This document shows positions 8,935-18,488 of a stretch of DNA of 35,335 bases, one piece after another. The stretch covers positions 1 through 35,335 of the forward strand of contig JAILAD010000038.1 of assembly GCA_024681795.1 (NCBI GenBank). Reading direction: 5' to 3'. The stretch comes from Lachnospiraceae bacterium (GTDB lineage: Bacteria; Bacillota; Clostridia; Lachnospirales; Lachnospiraceae). The first letter of the stretch is position 1, and each line of letters starts with the position of its first letter. The position numbers and the translations under genes are program-made. The notes below the pieces were generated by a model, which had not been told where the DNA came from, did no database searches, and worked only from the letters and a program-made list of their open reading frames with translations.

Positions 8935-11112
8935 TTAAGACTCTCCTCCCGGGTTTATCTCCGGCACAAATACACGTGTATTCTTAATGTCTTTTCGAAA
9001 CGAATTCTTTTTCTCTTCCGCTTCCCTGCAGAAAGCATCCTGGGAACCGAACGTCACTTTGCCGCGCTTGTCCGGTTTTGCATATGTTCCGTCCGGCTGT
9101 AAAATATAAGCCTTTAAATTATCCTGCAGTTCCGCATCAAGAATATGCCACAGTCTCGCTGTCAGTTCCCGGTTCTCAACGGGGAAAAGAATTTCGACCC
9201 TTCGCTCCAGATTTCTCGGCATCCAGTCCGCGCTGCTTAAATAATATTCCTCGTTTCCGCTGTTTCTGAAATAGTAGATTCTGCTGTGCTCCAGGAAATT
9301 TCCGACAATGGAGTGTACCGTAATATTGTCGGAGATGCCCGGTATTCCCACCTTCAGGCAGCAGATTCCGCGGACAATCAGATCAATCTTTACACCTGCA
9401 TTGGAAGCTTCATAAAGCGCCATAATAATATCCTGGTCACAAAGAGAATTCATTTTGGCAATGATTCTTCCTTCCTCCCCGTTAACTGCATGTTCTGTTT
9501 CTCTGCCGATCAGACTTAAAAATTTATCCTTCATCCAAATCGGTGCCAGGGAAAGTTTATTCCAGCCCTGCGGTTCGGAATATCCGGAAAGCATGTTAAA
9601 TACTGCCGTGGCATCCTCACCGATTGCTTCGTTGCAGGTAAACATTCCGAGGTCTGTATAAAGTTTTGCAGTCGCATCATTGTAATTACCCGTTGCCAGA
9701 TGGACATAACGGCGGATACCGTCTTCTTCCCTTCGTACTACAAGTGTAATTTTACTGTGTGTTTTTAATCCGACCAGACCGTAGATAACGTGGCACCCTG
9801 CTTTCTCAAGCCTCTTTGCCCAGACAATATTGTTTTCTTCGTCGAATCTTGCCTTTAACTCCACCAGTACGGAAACCTGTTTTCCGTTTTCCGCCGCTTC
9901 CTCAAGTGCCGCAATAATCGGGGAATTTCCGCTGACACGGTAAAGCGTCTGCTTAATTGCAAGCACGTCTTTGTCCCGCGCCGCTTCCTTGATGAAGTTT
10001 ACAACCGGCTCAAAACTCTCGTACGGATGATGCATCAGAATGTCTTTTTTCCGAATGGAAGTAAAAATATCTTCATCCGGGTTAATATCATAAACCGGGA
10101 TCGGTTCGAAACGCTTCAGTTTATAATCCTCGAACCCTTCCAGTCCGTATACTTTCATAAATACCGTCAAATCCACGGTTCCGTCAATCCGGAAAATATC
10201 CTCTTCCTCAATCTGCAGTTCATCCACCAGGATTTTTAACAGTTTCTTCGGAACGGAATCCTGCACCTCCAGACGGATAGCCTTTCCCCACTGACGACGT
10301 TTTACCTGCTTTTCAATCTCTTTTAAAAGATCTTCCGCCTCATCCTCATCAATGGAAAGGTCGGCATTTCTCATGATTCTGAAAGGTGATGCACAAATAA
10401 CATCGTAATTTAAAAACAGTTTACTGATATTCCGCTCGATTACCTCTTCCAGAAAAATAATCTTCTTTCCGTCTTTGCATGGAAGCGGAACAATTCTGTT
10501 TAATACTCCCGGAACCTGTACGGTGGCAAATTCGGTTTCCGCCACGGAACCGGATTTTCCTCCGTTCTTGCCGTTGCCGTCCTTCTTTCCCGTTTTCTTC
10601 CGTTTTACCAATGCTCCGATATTTAAAGACTTGTTTCGAATTAACGGAAACGGTCTGGAAGAATCCACCGCCATCGGTGTCAGAACCGGATATACGTTTT
10701 CTTCAAAATACTCATCCACATACTCAGCCTCTTCCGCCGTCAGTTCCTCATGAGATCGCAGAATCGTAAGTCCGGTTTCCGAAAGAGCCGGAATCAGACT
10801 ACGATTGTAGGTGGAATACTGACTTGCAACCAGTTCATGGGTTTTTTCGGAAATTGCCGCAAGCTGCTGCTTCGGCGTCATCCCCGCAATGTCCTTCTTG
10901 GTATATCCCGCATCCACCATATCCTTTAAAGATGCAACGCGAACCATATAGAATTCATCCAGATTCGAGGAAACGATGCTTAAAAATTTCAGCCTTTCAA
11001 ACAACGGTATCGTTCTGTCCTTTGCTTCCCCCAGAATACGCTCGTCAAAGCGTAACCAGGAAAGTTCACGGTTGATATAATAATCCGGATTCTTTAAATT
11101 TAAACCTGCCAT
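8935..11112 (-). CDS. ppk1: Polyphosphate kinase 1
   Basis: PPK1 reversibly builds inorganic polyphosphate from ATP through a phosphohistidine. The 725-residue protein opens with YINRELSWLRFDERIL, typical of the N-domain. It has the histidine motifs LKTHSKI and VHLATGNYND and the C-terminal SADWMPRNLERRVE block, so all four PPK1 domains are present. A short charged insert with GKKDGNGKNGG near residue 175 is unusual low-complexity sequence. Upstream, 61 bases away, lies ppx, which degrades the same polymer; downstream is maf, one base away. A full-length active enzyme is expected. Confidence 0.96.
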   Translation of the reverse strand: MAGLNLKNPDYYINRELSWLRFDERILGEAKDRTIPLFERLKFLSIVSSNLDEFYMVRVASLKDMVDAGYTKKDIAGMTPKQQLAAISEKTHELVASQYSTYNRSLIPALSETGLTILRSHEELTAEEAEYVDEYFEENVYPVLTPMAVDSSRPFPLIRNKSLNIGALVKRKKTGKKDGNGKNGGKSGSVAETEFATVQVPGVLNRIVPLPCKDGKKIIFLEEVIERNISKLFLNYDVICASPFRIMRNADLSIDEDEAEDLLKEIEKQVKRRQWGKAIRLEVQDSVPKKLLKILVDELQIEEEDIFRIDGTVDLTVFMKVYGLEGFEDYKLKRFEPIPVYDINPDEDIFTSIRKKDILMHHPYESFEPVVNFIKEAARDKDVLAIKQTLYRVSGNSPIIAALEEAAENGKQVSVLVELKARFDEENNIVWAKRLEKAGCHVIYGLVGLKTHSKITLVVRREEDGIRRYVHLATGNYNDATAKLYTDLGMFTCNEAIGEDATAVFNMLSGYSEPQGWNKLSLAPIWMKDKFLSLIGRETEHAVNGEEGRIIAKMNSLCDQDIIMALYEASNAGVKIDLIVRGICCLKVGIPGISDNITVHSIVGNFLEHSRIYYFRNSGNEEYYLSSADWMPRNLERRVEILFPVENRELTARLWHILDAELQDNLKAYILQPDGTYAKPDKRGKVTFGSQDAFCREAEEKKNSFRKDIKNTRVFVPEINPGGES

Positions 11113-11172
11113 TTTTATCCCTTCAGTTTATGCTTTTTTATACGCTCATATTAAATGCTTTTTTAATAATAT

Positions 11173-12681
11173 TTATATACTCTTTTTCTGTTTCAAAATC
11201 GGATGGACGTTGTAAACCTCTTCAAAGAACTTCACTTTTCCGTCAAACAGTCCTTTTTCAAGTTCTATATTTTTATCGGTATCCACACGAAGAATCAGTT
11301 CATCGTCATCAAGCGTGATTTTAACGTTCGTGGATTTCTGTTTATGCGAAGAATCCAAAGCACAGGCAAGACGAAGGATTGCCGTTAATTTGGCAATGAT
11401 TAAAAATCCCTCCCTGTCAATTGCGGTTTTACTTGCCAGTTCTTCAAAATAAGTAAATTCTTCATGATTGTATTTCACGATATTGGCCACAAGTTCCCGC
11501 TCCGCGTGGGAAAGCCCGATGATTTCGGTATTCATTACAACATGATAGGAACACATCCCGACACTCGTAAGTGACATGTATCTTCCGCTGTCCTGCAAAA
11601 GCGCCGCAATTCTTAAATACAGCCTCTCCCTCTTCCCGAGTCCGTGCAGTTTCTTTGTTGCGTCAAAAATACTGATTGTAAGCTTTTCCAATGCTTCCCC
11701 GCGTTTCTTACTGCCCTGATAACGGTTCGAAATATTCTTGGCACAAGCAATGATATCCTGCTCAAAATCATGCTTTGGCATAATTAACTTATTGCTTACC
11801 GCATAGTCATATGCAATACCGTCACAGAGTGTCACTCCCGGAACCCATAAAAATCCTGCCCCCAGAATATCCATGGTACATTTGATCAACTGCGTGGAAA
11901 TAATCACGGACTCCGTCATTTCCTTAAAATATTCCCCGTCCAGCAGGGAAATAAATGTATCTTTTGACATATATCCGTTCGCCGGACCGGTTGCAGACCT
12001 GTAGTTGCAAAGAGAATTGGAAACATAGTCGTCAACCACAATTATATTGTCAATTTCCCGGTCTTTTACATGGAGTTTTTTAAATACCGAAAGCTGGTCG
12101 ATAATCATTTCTTCCAGAAGTGATACCGTATGGGACGGCTTCGCACCGACCTCGTTTAACATATCTTTCAGACGGAAAACTCCGAGACGAATATTCTGCG
12201 TGGTAATCAGGGTATCCTTATCAAACAGCGAAAGCTGGATACTTCCGCCTCCGATATCCAGAATCGCGGTACCTTTTCCGATAATGGTTTCAAATCCCGC
12301 TCCGGCGGATGCCACGGATTTATAATCCAGATATCTCTGCTCGGAATTGCTGAGCACGTCAATTACCAGACCGGTTCGGATTTTAATCCGGTCCAGAATT
12401 ACCTGTGTATTGTTCAACTCCCTGATCGCACTGGTTCCGTAGGCCCTGTAATCGCTTACGCCGTACGTATCCATAATTCCTTTAAATTCGCGAAGAATAT
12501 GGCATAGCTCATCCATGCGCTCATAGGAAAGGATACCCTGTGAATACGACTCGGTACCCAAATCAAGGCGATGACGGACATGGTCGATCACCTTCCATTC
12601 TTTTCCGGAAAAAATTTCAAATATCTTCAGACTGAGTTCATAGGAACCCACGTCGATTGCAGCAAACAGTTTTTTCTTCAT
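11173..12681 (-). CDS. ppx: Ppx/GppA-family exopolyphosphatase-like protein
   Basis: This ASKHA-fold phosphatase should release phosphate from polyphosphate or convert pppGpp to ppGpp. The 502-residue protein starts AAIDVGSYELSLKIFEI and has YGTSAIRELNN, LSNSEQRYLDYKS and the DIGGGSIQLSLFD phosphate-binding loop. The C-terminal half (from about 310) is the HD-like domain, but its motif reads LLQDSG where related proteins have LLHDIG, so that histidine is lost. It directly precedes ppk1, giving a make-and-break pair for polyphosphate, and starts one base after the folB-folK stop. Whether the preferred substrate is polyphosphate or pppGpp cannot be told from sequence. Confidence 0.87.
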   Translation of the reverse strand: MKKKLFAAIDVGSYELSLKIFEIFSGKEWKVIDHVRHRLDLGTESYSQGILSYERMDELCHILREFKGIMDTYGVSDYRAYGTSAIRELNNTQVILDRIKIRTGLVIDVLSNSEQRYLDYKSVASAGAGFETIIGKGTAILDIGGGSIQLSLFDKDTLITTQNIRLGVFRLKDMLNEVGAKPSHTVSLLEEMIIDQLSVFKKLHVKDREIDNIIVVDDYVSNSLCNYRSATGPANGYMSKDTFISLLDGEYFKEMTESVIISTQLIKCTMDILGAGFLWVPGVTLCDGIAYDYAVSNKLIMPKHDFEQDIIACAKNISNRYQGSKKRGEALEKLTISIFDATKKLHGLGKRERLYLRIAALLQDSGRYMSLTSVGMCSYHVVMNTEIIGLSHAERELVANIVKYNHEEFTYFEELASKTAIDREGFLIIAKLTAILRLACALDSSHKQKSTNVKITLDDDELILRVDTDKNIELEKGLFDGKVKFFEEVYNVHPILKQKKSI

Positions 12682-12682
12682 A

Positions 12683-13531
12683 CTATTCCTCTTCCTTCAA
12701 CGTAAGCACATAAGTTTCCTTCACTCGTGCGAGCATCTCAAGCGTTGTCAGGCCCAGAATCGGATGGCGCTTATACGGTGCAATTTCACTAAGCGGAAGC
12801 AGTACAAAATCACGGTTTGACATATCCAGGTGCGGAATTCTCAAATGATCCCTCTCCAGAATGATATCGTCATAATAAAGGATGTCCAGATCCAGTGTCC
12901 TCGGTCCCCATTTTACCAGCCTTTCCCTTCCCGCTTCCCGTTCTTCCGTCTGAAGTCTGGTTAACAGTTCAATCGGGGAATATAACGTTTCCATGCAGAA
13001 TACGGAATTAAAGAAATCTTCCTGCTCCACTCCGCCGTATGCTCTGGAACGATACATTTTGGAGGAACGAAGAACCCTGCAGTTTTCATCCGCATCAAGA
13101 TTTTCAAGGGCATTTTTGATTAATTCTTCGCTTTCTCCCATATTGGAGCCGGTTGCAATATAAGCTTTATGCCAGCTTCTTTCGATTTTTACGGATACGG
13201 TATCAAAAGGCAGCGGAATCGGTGCCTCTGGTTTTTGAATTTCAAGTTTAATGCTTTGTGTCAAAGGGAATTTCACCATGATTTTACGTGCCAGATTGTT
13301 TGCAAGGGCTTCGAGTGTCTGAAACCGGCTCACTCTCATAAAATCATTGATATAAAGACAAACTTTGCCGTAGTCGACGGAATCATCAAGTGAATCGGAA
13401 TCTCCTGCTTTGGAAGTATCCAGCAAAAGAGTGGCATTGACAATAAAATTCTGTCCTTTATCCCGCTCTTCTTCGTAAACTCCGTGCCACGCAAAAATTT
13501 TCAGACCGGAAATAATAATCTCGTCCATCAT
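12683..13531 (-). CDS. folK: Bifunctional dihydroneopterin aldolase / HPPK (FolB-FolK fusion)
   Basis: The protein carries out two consecutive steps of folate synthesis. Residues 1-120 are FolB (IIISGLKIFAWHGVYEEE, with the catalytic segment FIVNATLLLDTS). The rest is FolK, which pyrophosphorylates the pterin: YIATGSNMGE, RSSKMYRSRAYGGVEQEDF and WGPRTLDLDILYYDD. I place the start at 13531 because GGGGGTG lies six to nine bases upstream; the adjacent ATG at 13528 is equally possible, and 13549 lacks a ribosome binding site. The fusion lies 20 bases downstream of folP, so substrates pass directly along the operon. The folB-folK fusion is known in Firmicutes. Confidence 0.94.
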   Translation of the reverse strand: MMDEIIISGLKIFAWHGVYEEERDKGQNFIVNATLLLDTSKAGDSDSLDDSVDYGKVCLYINDFMRVSRFQTLEALANNLARKIMVKFPLTQSIKLEIQKPEAPIPLPFDTVSVKIERSWHKAYIATGSNMGESEELIKNALENLDADENCRVLRSSKMYRSRAYGGVEQEDFFNSVFCMETLYSPIELLTRLQTEEREAGRERLVKWGPRTLDLDILYYDDIILERDHLRIPHLDMSNRDFVLLPLSEIAPYKRHPILGLTTLEMLARVKETYVLTLKEEE

Positions 13532-13551
13532 ATCCGCACCCCCATGCATTA

Positions 13552-14358
13552 TTATTTTTGCAGAATTGCCTCCGTCATACGGATGGCTCTTATATTTTCT
13601 TTCACATCATGTACACGTACAAATGCTGCGCCTTTTTGCACTGCCAGTACCGTGGTTACCAGGGTTCCTTCCAGACGTTCGTCGGCAGGCAGATCAAGTG
13701 TCAGGCCGATTACCGATTTTCTGGACGTTCCGAGCAAAACCGGAAATCCGAGGCTTTTGAATTCCTCAAGTCTGTTAATTACTTCCAGATTCTGTTCCCT
13801 GGTTTTTCCGAATCCGACTCCGGGATCCAGAATTATCTTATCCTTTGAAATCCCTGCTTTTTCCGCAAGCAGGCAGGTCTCTTTCAGTTCATTTTTGATA
13901 TCCGGAATCAGATCCGTATAAACGGTATTGTCCCGGTTATGCATAAGTACGCAGAATGCGTTATATCGGGCAATCTTTCCTGCAAGCTCCCGATCCCCCT
14001 TCAGACCGTTTATATCATTAATGATCTCACAGCCTGCCGTAAGGGCCGCTTCCGCAACCGCAGATTTTGTGGTATCAACGGAAACCGGAATATCAAATTC
14101 GTTTTTAATGCGTTCGATTACCGGAAGGACTCTTTGTATCTCTTCTTCCGCGGTAACCGGAAGAAAACCGGGTCTTGTGGACTCCCCGCCGATATCAATT
14201 ACGGCGGCGCCGTCGCGAATCATTTCCTCACAGTGAAAAAGCGCCGCATCGGAAGTATTATATTTTCCCCCGTCCGAAAAGGAATCCGGAGTTACATTCA
14301 GGATTCCCATCACATAGGTTTTATGCTCTGTATCGAATTGGTAATTTCCTATTTTCGT
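13552..14358 (-). CDS. folP: Dihydropteroate synthase, apparently started at ACG
   Basis: FolP joins the pterin pyrophosphate to p-aminobenzoate and is the target of sulfonamides. The core MGILNVTPDSFSDGGKYN, IDIGGESTRPG, DTTKS, NDINGLKG, DPGVGFGKT and GTSRKS blocks are intact. The first ordinary start codon is GTG at 14313, but the frame stays open upstream and encodes TKIGNYQFDTEHKTYV, which matches the normal FolP N-terminal strand. No ATG, GTG or TTG exists there. AAGGGGA lies nine bases before the ACG at 14358, exactly where the start should be. I therefore annotate 268 residues from ACG; a sequencing error or a recent ATG-to-ACG change are alternatives. The gene is 37 bases from folE. 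Confidence 0.9.
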   Translation of the reverse strand, partial: TKIGNYQFDTEHKTYVMGILNVTPDSFSDGGKYNTSDAALFHCEEMIRDGAAVIDIGGESTRPGFLPVTAEEEIQRVLPVIERIKNEFDIPVSVDTTKSAVAEAALTAGCEIINDINGLKGDRELAGKIARYNAFCVLMHNRDNTVYTDLIPDIKNELKETCLLAEKAGISKDKIILDPGVGFGKTREQNLEVINRLEEFKSLGFPVLLGTSRKSVIGLTLDLPADERLEGTLVTTVLAVQKGAAFVRVHDVKENIRAIRMTEAILQK

Positions 14359-14395
14359 AGTTTACTTCCCCTTAGTTCCGTATGCTTTGTATAAA

Positions 14396-14974
14396 CTACA
14401 CTTCTTCAGCTTCCGGCTTATGATTTAACAGTTTAAAGAATAAATCCTGAAGACGCTCATCTTCCTTAAACACGCCTCTTGTAACTACAGTTGTAGTTTT
14501 ACTTCCGGGCTTTTTTACTCCTCTTGCCGTCATGCAGAGATGCTCTGCCTCCACTACAATCATGACACCCTGCGGCTTTAATTCCTCCATCATGGCATCC
14601 GCAATCTCGGCCGTCATTTTTTCCTGAATCTGAAGACGCCTTGCATATGTCTCCACGCATCTTGCAAGTTTGGAAAGACCGACCACTTTACCGTTCGGAA
14701 TATATGCAATATGCGCTTTCCCGAAAAACGGCATCATATGGTGCTCGCACATGGAATAGAAAACGATGTCTTTCTCCAGTACCATTTCATTGTTTTCCGC
14801 GGTAAACGTGCGGCTCAGATGATTGGCCGGAGCATCATCATATCCTGCCATCAATTCCGTATACATTCTTGCTATCCGGTCCGGTGTATCCTTTAATCCT
14901 TCTCTTTCCGGATCTTCCCCGATTCCTTCCAGAAGAAGTCTGACTGCTTCTTTTACTTTTTCCTGATCAACCAT
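14396..14974 (-). CDS. folE: GTP cyclohydrolase I (FolE type 1)
   Basis: This is the first enzyme of the pterin branch, turning GTP into dihydroneopterin triphosphate. The 192 residues include the zinc ligands C76 and H79 in [13 protein letters not shown] and C147 in [31 protein letters not shown] is the standard core. It lies 90 bases after folC and heads the tight folE-folP-folBK group. The 90-base gap has no recognisable riboswitch; a tetrahydrofolate riboswitch was looked for and not seen. Confidence 0.97.
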   Translation of the reverse strand: MVDQEKVKEAVRLLLEGIGEDPEREGLKDTPDRIARMYTELMAGYDDAPANHLSRTFTAENNEMVLEKDIVFYSMCEHHMMPFFGKAHIAYIPNGKVVGLSKLARCVETYARRLQIQEKMTAEIADAMMEELKPQGVMIVVEAEHLCMTARGVKKPGSKTTTVVTRGVFKEDERLQDLFFKLLNHKPEAEEV

Positions 14975-15065
14975 TTTACCAATCGTCTTTCTTTTTTCCG
15001 TCCCGCCTGTATCCGAGACGTTCTTTATTAATTTACACTGCTCTTTTGTTATTCTTCGCTGTTTC

Positions 15066-16400
15066 CTATTTCCCGCTCTTCTTCACATGGGTTTCATATG
15101 AGGATTTTAATCTTCCCATATAGGACAGGGATCCGAAAGCCAGAACCACTCCGTCCCCCCGTAAAAGACAGGCTTCCTCGAGTGCTTCCTCCACCGAATC
15201 CGCCGCTGATACATTCGGGTTATATTCGCGAAGAATCTGCGCCAGATCAAAGGCTTTCATCCCTCTCGGATTATCCGGCGGAGTAACGGTAATTATATAA
15301 TCCGCCTTTGATGCACTGATGGCCGCAATCTCTTCCACAGCCTTATCTTTTAACACTCCCATTATATAAATAATCGGGCAATTTGTAAAATAATTGTCCA
15401 TGGTCTTCATGAGCCGTTCCACCGCATCCGGATTGTGTGCTCCGTCCGCAATGACAAGAGGTTTTTTCCCGAGAATTTCAAATCTCGCCGGCCATTTGCA
15501 TTCCCTGAATCCGGAACGGATTTTCTCTTCTTTCAGTTTAATACCGAGACCCTGCAAAACATCCAGCGCTTCAAGCGCAACGGATGCATTTTCCGGCTGA
15601 CACTCCCCGAGAAGGGAAATCTCAACCTTTTTATGCGACTTATAATCGAATTTCTGAATCAGTCCGTAAGGAAGTCTCCCTGCGGAACTCGCTGTTTTCG
15701 ACTGCGGAATAGCAATATCGTCGCGGTTTACGAATACTCCCGAAACATCTTCATGCTTCCCGCATTCTTCTTCCAAAACTTCTTTTACCGAATCCTCCTG
15801 GGGTGCAATTATCACATGGGTATGATCCTTGATAATTCCCGCTTTCGTACGGGCGATTTCTTCCAGTGTGTTTCCGATCATTCCGACATGATCAAGGCTT
15901 ACGGAAGCAATCACGCAAAGCAGCGGCGACGGAATTACGTTTGTCGCGTCTTCCCTTCCGCCCATACCGACCTCGATAATGCAGAAGTCACATTTTTTAT
16001 CCCGCAGATATAAAAATGCCATTGCCGTTTCCAGTTCGAACGCGGTCGGGTGATGAAATCCGTCCTCCGCCATTTTTCCGGCAATTTCAAACAGTACGGT
16101 AAAATACTCTGCCACTTTGGTTTTCGGAATAAACGCACCGTTCACCTGTATTTTTTCCCGGTAATCCACAACCGAGGGAGACAGATATCTCCCGACACGG
16201 TATCCGTTTTTCATAAGAGCCGAGGCCAGAAAAGACGATATGCTCCCTTTTCCGTTCGTACCTGCCACGTGGATGATATTCAGTTCACGTTCCGGATTTC
16301 CGGCTCTTTTAAGAAGTTCTTCCATCGTTTCAAGACCCAGAATGCTTCCGATGGGAATGACTTTCTCCTCCAGATAATCCATTGCTTCAATATAATTCAT
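15066..16400 (-). CDS. folC: Folylpolyglutamate synthase / dihydrofolate synthase
   Basis: FolC adds glutamate to dihydropteroate and to folates, using ATP. The 444-residue protein has the P-loop [15 protein letters not shown] (44-58), [47 protein letters not shown] with KAGIIK, and [14 protein letters not shown] in the C-terminal domain. The start is preceded by GGAGGAGAA. A terminator upstream (16413-16444) suggests that folC begins its own transcript or is partly insulated from the PH-like gene. With folE, folP and folBK it supplies most of the folate pathway. Confidence 0.95.
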   Translation of the reverse strand: MNYIEAMDYLEEKVIPIGSILGLETMEELLKRAGNPERELNIIHVAGTNGKGSISSFLASALMKNGYRVGRYLSPSVVDYREKIQVNGAFIPKTKVAEYFTVLFEIAGKMAEDGFHHPTAFELETAMAFLYLRDKKCDFCIIEVGMGGREDATNVIPSPLLCVIASVSLDHVGMIGNTLEEIARTKAGIIKDHTHVIIAPQEDSVKEVLEEECGKHEDVSGVFVNRDDIAIPQSKTASSAGRLPYGLIQKFDYKSHKKVEISLLGECQPENASVALEALDVLQGLGIKLKEEKIRSGFRECKWPARFEILGKKPLVIADGAHNPDAVERLMKTMDNYFTNCPIIYIMGVLKDKAVEEIAAISASKADYIITVTPPDNPRGMKAFDLAQILREYNPNVSAADSVEEALEEACLLRGDGVVLAFGSLSYMGRLKSSYETHVKKSGK

Positions 16401-16412
16401 TTCTCCTCCAAG

Positions 16413-16444
16413 AAAAATGCCGGAAGAATTTTACTCCCGGCATT
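16413..16444 (-). terminator. Intrinsic terminator between the PH-like gene and folC
   Basis: On the minus strand AATGCCGG (16444-16437) pairs with CCGGCATT (16423-16416), followed by a T-run (A at 16413-16417 on plus). It lies 15 bases after the stop of the PH-like gene and right before the folC ribosome binding site. Confidence 0.75.
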
Positions 16445-16459
16445 ACTCTCCGTATTCGT

Positions 16460-16894
16460 TCAGACATCATCAACGATATCGTCTATTTCTCCCGCACCGA
16501 TATTCAGTGTATTCAGAGTTCTTCTCTTTAATCTGGCCACTTCGGAATTTTTCAGAATATAATTCTTTACTTCCTTCGAATGCTTGATATTCTTTAAAAT
16601 CAGTTCCCGGTCCGTTGTATCGCCCGTATAACAGACCACGTCGCCGAGCCCGGACATACGCTGCATCACCGTGGATTTCAGTTTTACATCCTGTATTTTA
16701 TACATATAGCAGTCATTTTCCTGTTTGCTGAAAAGTCCCGTATTCACGGTCAGAACGTCTTTGCTGATGGAATAGGTGGTAAATGTCCAGGGAAGCCCGA
16801 ACAGAACCCATCTTTTTTTCTCCACAATTTCTCCGTCCACTTCATCCACAAGGGATTCCACGATTTTATCTCTTTCATCCATTGCATCTGACAT
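16460..16894 (-). CDS. Bacterial PH-like domain protein (bPH), function unknown
   Basis: This is a 144-residue soluble protein without membrane segment. Residues 25-110 have the alternating strands of a small bacterial PH-like domain: KKRWVLFGLPWTFTTYSIS, DVLTVNTGLFSKQEND, MYKIQDVKLKSTVMQRM, then GDVVCYTGD and LILKNIKHSKEVKNYIL. The YKIQDV and following positions match the bPH2/YdbS type, where the domain is normally attached to a membrane. I use the ATG at 16894, with GGGGGGA eight bases upstream; the ATG at 16915 has no such site. It lies 91 bases downstream of pyrI. Its role is not known; the family assignment is moderately sure. Confidence 0.65.
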   Translation of the reverse strand: MSDAMDERDKIVESLVDEVDGEIVEKKRWVLFGLPWTFTTYSISKDVLTVNTGLFSKQENDCYMYKIQDVKLKSTVMQRMSGLGDVVCYTGDTTDRELILKNIKHSKEVKNYILKNSEVARLKRRTLNTLNIGAGEIDDIVDDV

Positions 16895-16985
16895 ATTCTT
16901 TTCCCCCCGGTTCATATATTTCGGTTATGACTCACCTTATTACCTAACTGTTTACGTTTTACCGATACCGTGTTCCGGTACTGTA

Positions 16986-17432
16986 TTATTGTACCACGGT
17001 TTTCACGCGCTGTTTATATTTCTCTTCGCAGTATTTGCAACGATAGATTTCCTTTTTCTCGTCAGCCAGTACAAAAACATGCGGCAGTCCCTGCTCGATG
17101 GAGGTTATGCATCTTGGGTTCTTGCACTTGAAAACGTTCGTGATTTCCTTCGGAAGAACCAGTTCCTTCTTCTCTACGATTTCTCCGTCTTTTACAACGT
17201 TTACGGTAATGTTGTGATCGACAACGGCAAGGATATCCATATCCAGATCGTCAATGTCACATTCTACCTTCAGGATGTCTTTCTTTCCCATTTTACCGCT
17301 TTTGGCATTCATAATCATTGCCACGGTACAGTCTCTTTTGTCGAGACCCAGGTTATAATAAAGAGTCAGGCTCTTTCCTGCCTCAATATGATCCAGCACA
17401 AATCCTTCTTCTATCTTTCCGACATTTAACAT
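16986..17432 (-). CDS. pyrI: Aspartate carbamoyltransferase regulatory chain
   Basis: PyrI binds nucleotide effectors and holds the PyrB trimers together. The 148-residue protein has the nucleotide-binding fold MLNVGKIEEGFVLDHIEAGK and a C-terminal zinc domain with C103, C108, C132 and C135 (CKNPRC and CKYC). AAAGGAG precedes the ATG at 17432; an upstream in-frame ATG at 17471 would overlap pyrB and is rejected. It starts 19 bases after the pyrB stop. A pyrBI pair implies feedback-regulated pyrimidine synthesis, as in Escherichia coli and some Clostridia. Confidence 0.95.
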   Translation of the reverse strand: MLNVGKIEEGFVLDHIEAGKSLTLYYNLGLDKRDCTVAMIMNAKSGKMGKKDILKVECDIDDLDMDILAVVDHNITVNVVKDGEIVEKKELVLPKEITNVFKCKNPRCITSIEQGLPHVFVLADEKKEIYRCKYCEEKYKQRVKTVVQ

Positions 17433-17451
17433 ATTGCGCTCCTTTCCGGCA

Positions 17452-18372
17452 TTAAGCCACTTTGATATCAAGCAGGGTAAGAATCAAAGCCATTCTGACA
17501 TAGACTCCGTACTGTGCCTGCTTAAAATATGCGGCTCTCGGATCGTCATCGATTTCAACGGAAATCTCATTTACTCTGGGAAGCGGATGAAGCACCAGCA
17601 TATCATCCTTTGCCTTTTCCATTTTTTCGGAGGTCAGAATATAGAAATCTTTCAGACGTACATAATCTTCCTCGTTGAAGAAACGCTCTCTCTGAACCCT
17701 TGTCATATAAAGCAGATCCAGCTTCGGCATAACGTCTTCCAGACTGATTACCTCTTCATAGGTAATGCCTGCATCCTTTAACTTCTCCGTGATGTAATCC
17801 GGAATTCTTAATTCTTCCGGTGAAATAAACACAAAGTGAATTCCCTCATAACGCATCAGCGCATTGATCAGGGAATGAACGGTACGACCGAATTTTAAAT
17901 CTCCGCAAAGTCCGATGGTAAAATCACCGAGTCGCCCTTTCAGGGACCGGATGGTAAGAAGGTCCGTCAATGTCTGTGTCGGATGCTGATGTCCGCCGTC
18001 GCCCGCATTAATCACCGGGATTCGGGATTTCGATGCCGCAACCATCGGTGCACCTTCTTTCGGATGACGCATTGCGCAGATATCGGCATAGCAGGAAATA
18101 ACGCGAATCGTATCGGATACACTCTCTCCTTTCGCAGCAGATGAGGAATTCGCGTCCGAAAATCCCAGAACGCTTCCTCCAAGGTTCAGCATTGCCGCCT
18201 CAAAAGAAAGACGGGTTCTTGTGCTCGGCTCATAAAAGCAGGTTGCCATTTTTAAGCCGTCACACGCATGCGCATACTTCTTCGGATTTTTCTCGATATC
18301 GTTTGCCAGATCAAATAGGCGGTCAAGTTCCTCTACCGAAAAATCCAGGGGACTCATTAAATGTCGCATCAT
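17452..18372 (-). CDS. pyrB: Aspartate carbamoyltransferase catalytic chain
   Basis: PyrB catalyses the committed step of pyrimidine synthesis, joining carbamoyl phosphate and aspartate. The 306-residue protein has the carbamoyl-phosphate loop [56 protein letters not shown] and [16 protein letters not shown] precedes the twin ATG codons at 18372/18369; either could be used, and a 5' extension to 18429 has no ribosome binding site. The leader is short (about 25-30 bases), so a PyrR attenuator is not visible; PyrI allostery may be the main control. Confidence 0.97.
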   Translation of the reverse strand: MMRHLMSPLDFSVEELDRLFDLANDIEKNPKKYAHACDGLKMATCFYEPSTRTRLSFEAAMLNLGGSVLGFSDANSSSAAKGESVSDTIRVISCYADICAMRHPKEGAPMVAASKSRIPVINAGDGGHQHPTQTLTDLLTIRSLKGRLGDFTIGLCGDLKFGRTVHSLINALMRYEGIHFVFISPEELRIPDYITEKLKDAGITYEEVISLEDVMPKLDLLYMTRVQRERFFNEEDYVRLKDFYILTSEKMEKAKDDMLVLHPLPRVNEISVEIDDDPRAAYFKQAQYGVYVRMALILTLLDIKVA

Positions 18373-18399
18373 CAGTACTCCTTTCAACAATTCTATAAA

Positions 18400-18405
18400 A
18401 TTATA
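18400..18405 (-). promoter_or_regulatory. -10 element of the pyrB promoter
   Basis: Minus-strand TGTATAAT provides an extended -10 about 28 bases upstream of the pyrB start. No clear -35 is found at the right distance. An imperfect dyad (18415-18450; GGGGATTATTT and AAAATAACCCC arms) covers the -35 area and could be a regulator site. Confidence 0.5.
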
Positions 18406-18452
18406 CACGATTTCGGGGATTATTTCCATCCAAACCGTGAAAATAACCCCTC

Positions 18453-18482
18453 AAAAAAACGTCACCACGAAAAGTGGTGACG
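18453..18482 (-). terminator. Intrinsic terminator of the sufCB-CobW operon
   Basis: On the minus strand CGTCACCAC and GTGGTGACG form a perfect 9 bp stem around TTTTC, followed by TTTTTTT. It begins seven bases after the stop of the CobW-YcgQ gene and ends the four-gene operon before the pyrB promoter. Confidence 0.93.
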
Positions 18483-18488
18483 CCATTG

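Noticed and set aside
14975..15065. Tetrahydrofolate riboswitch before folE
   Set aside because: The 90-base gap shows neither the conserved core nor the expected paired arms.
15435..16013. Plus-strand 192-codon frame opposite folC
   Set aside because: It is a shadow of folC with random composition and no start signal.
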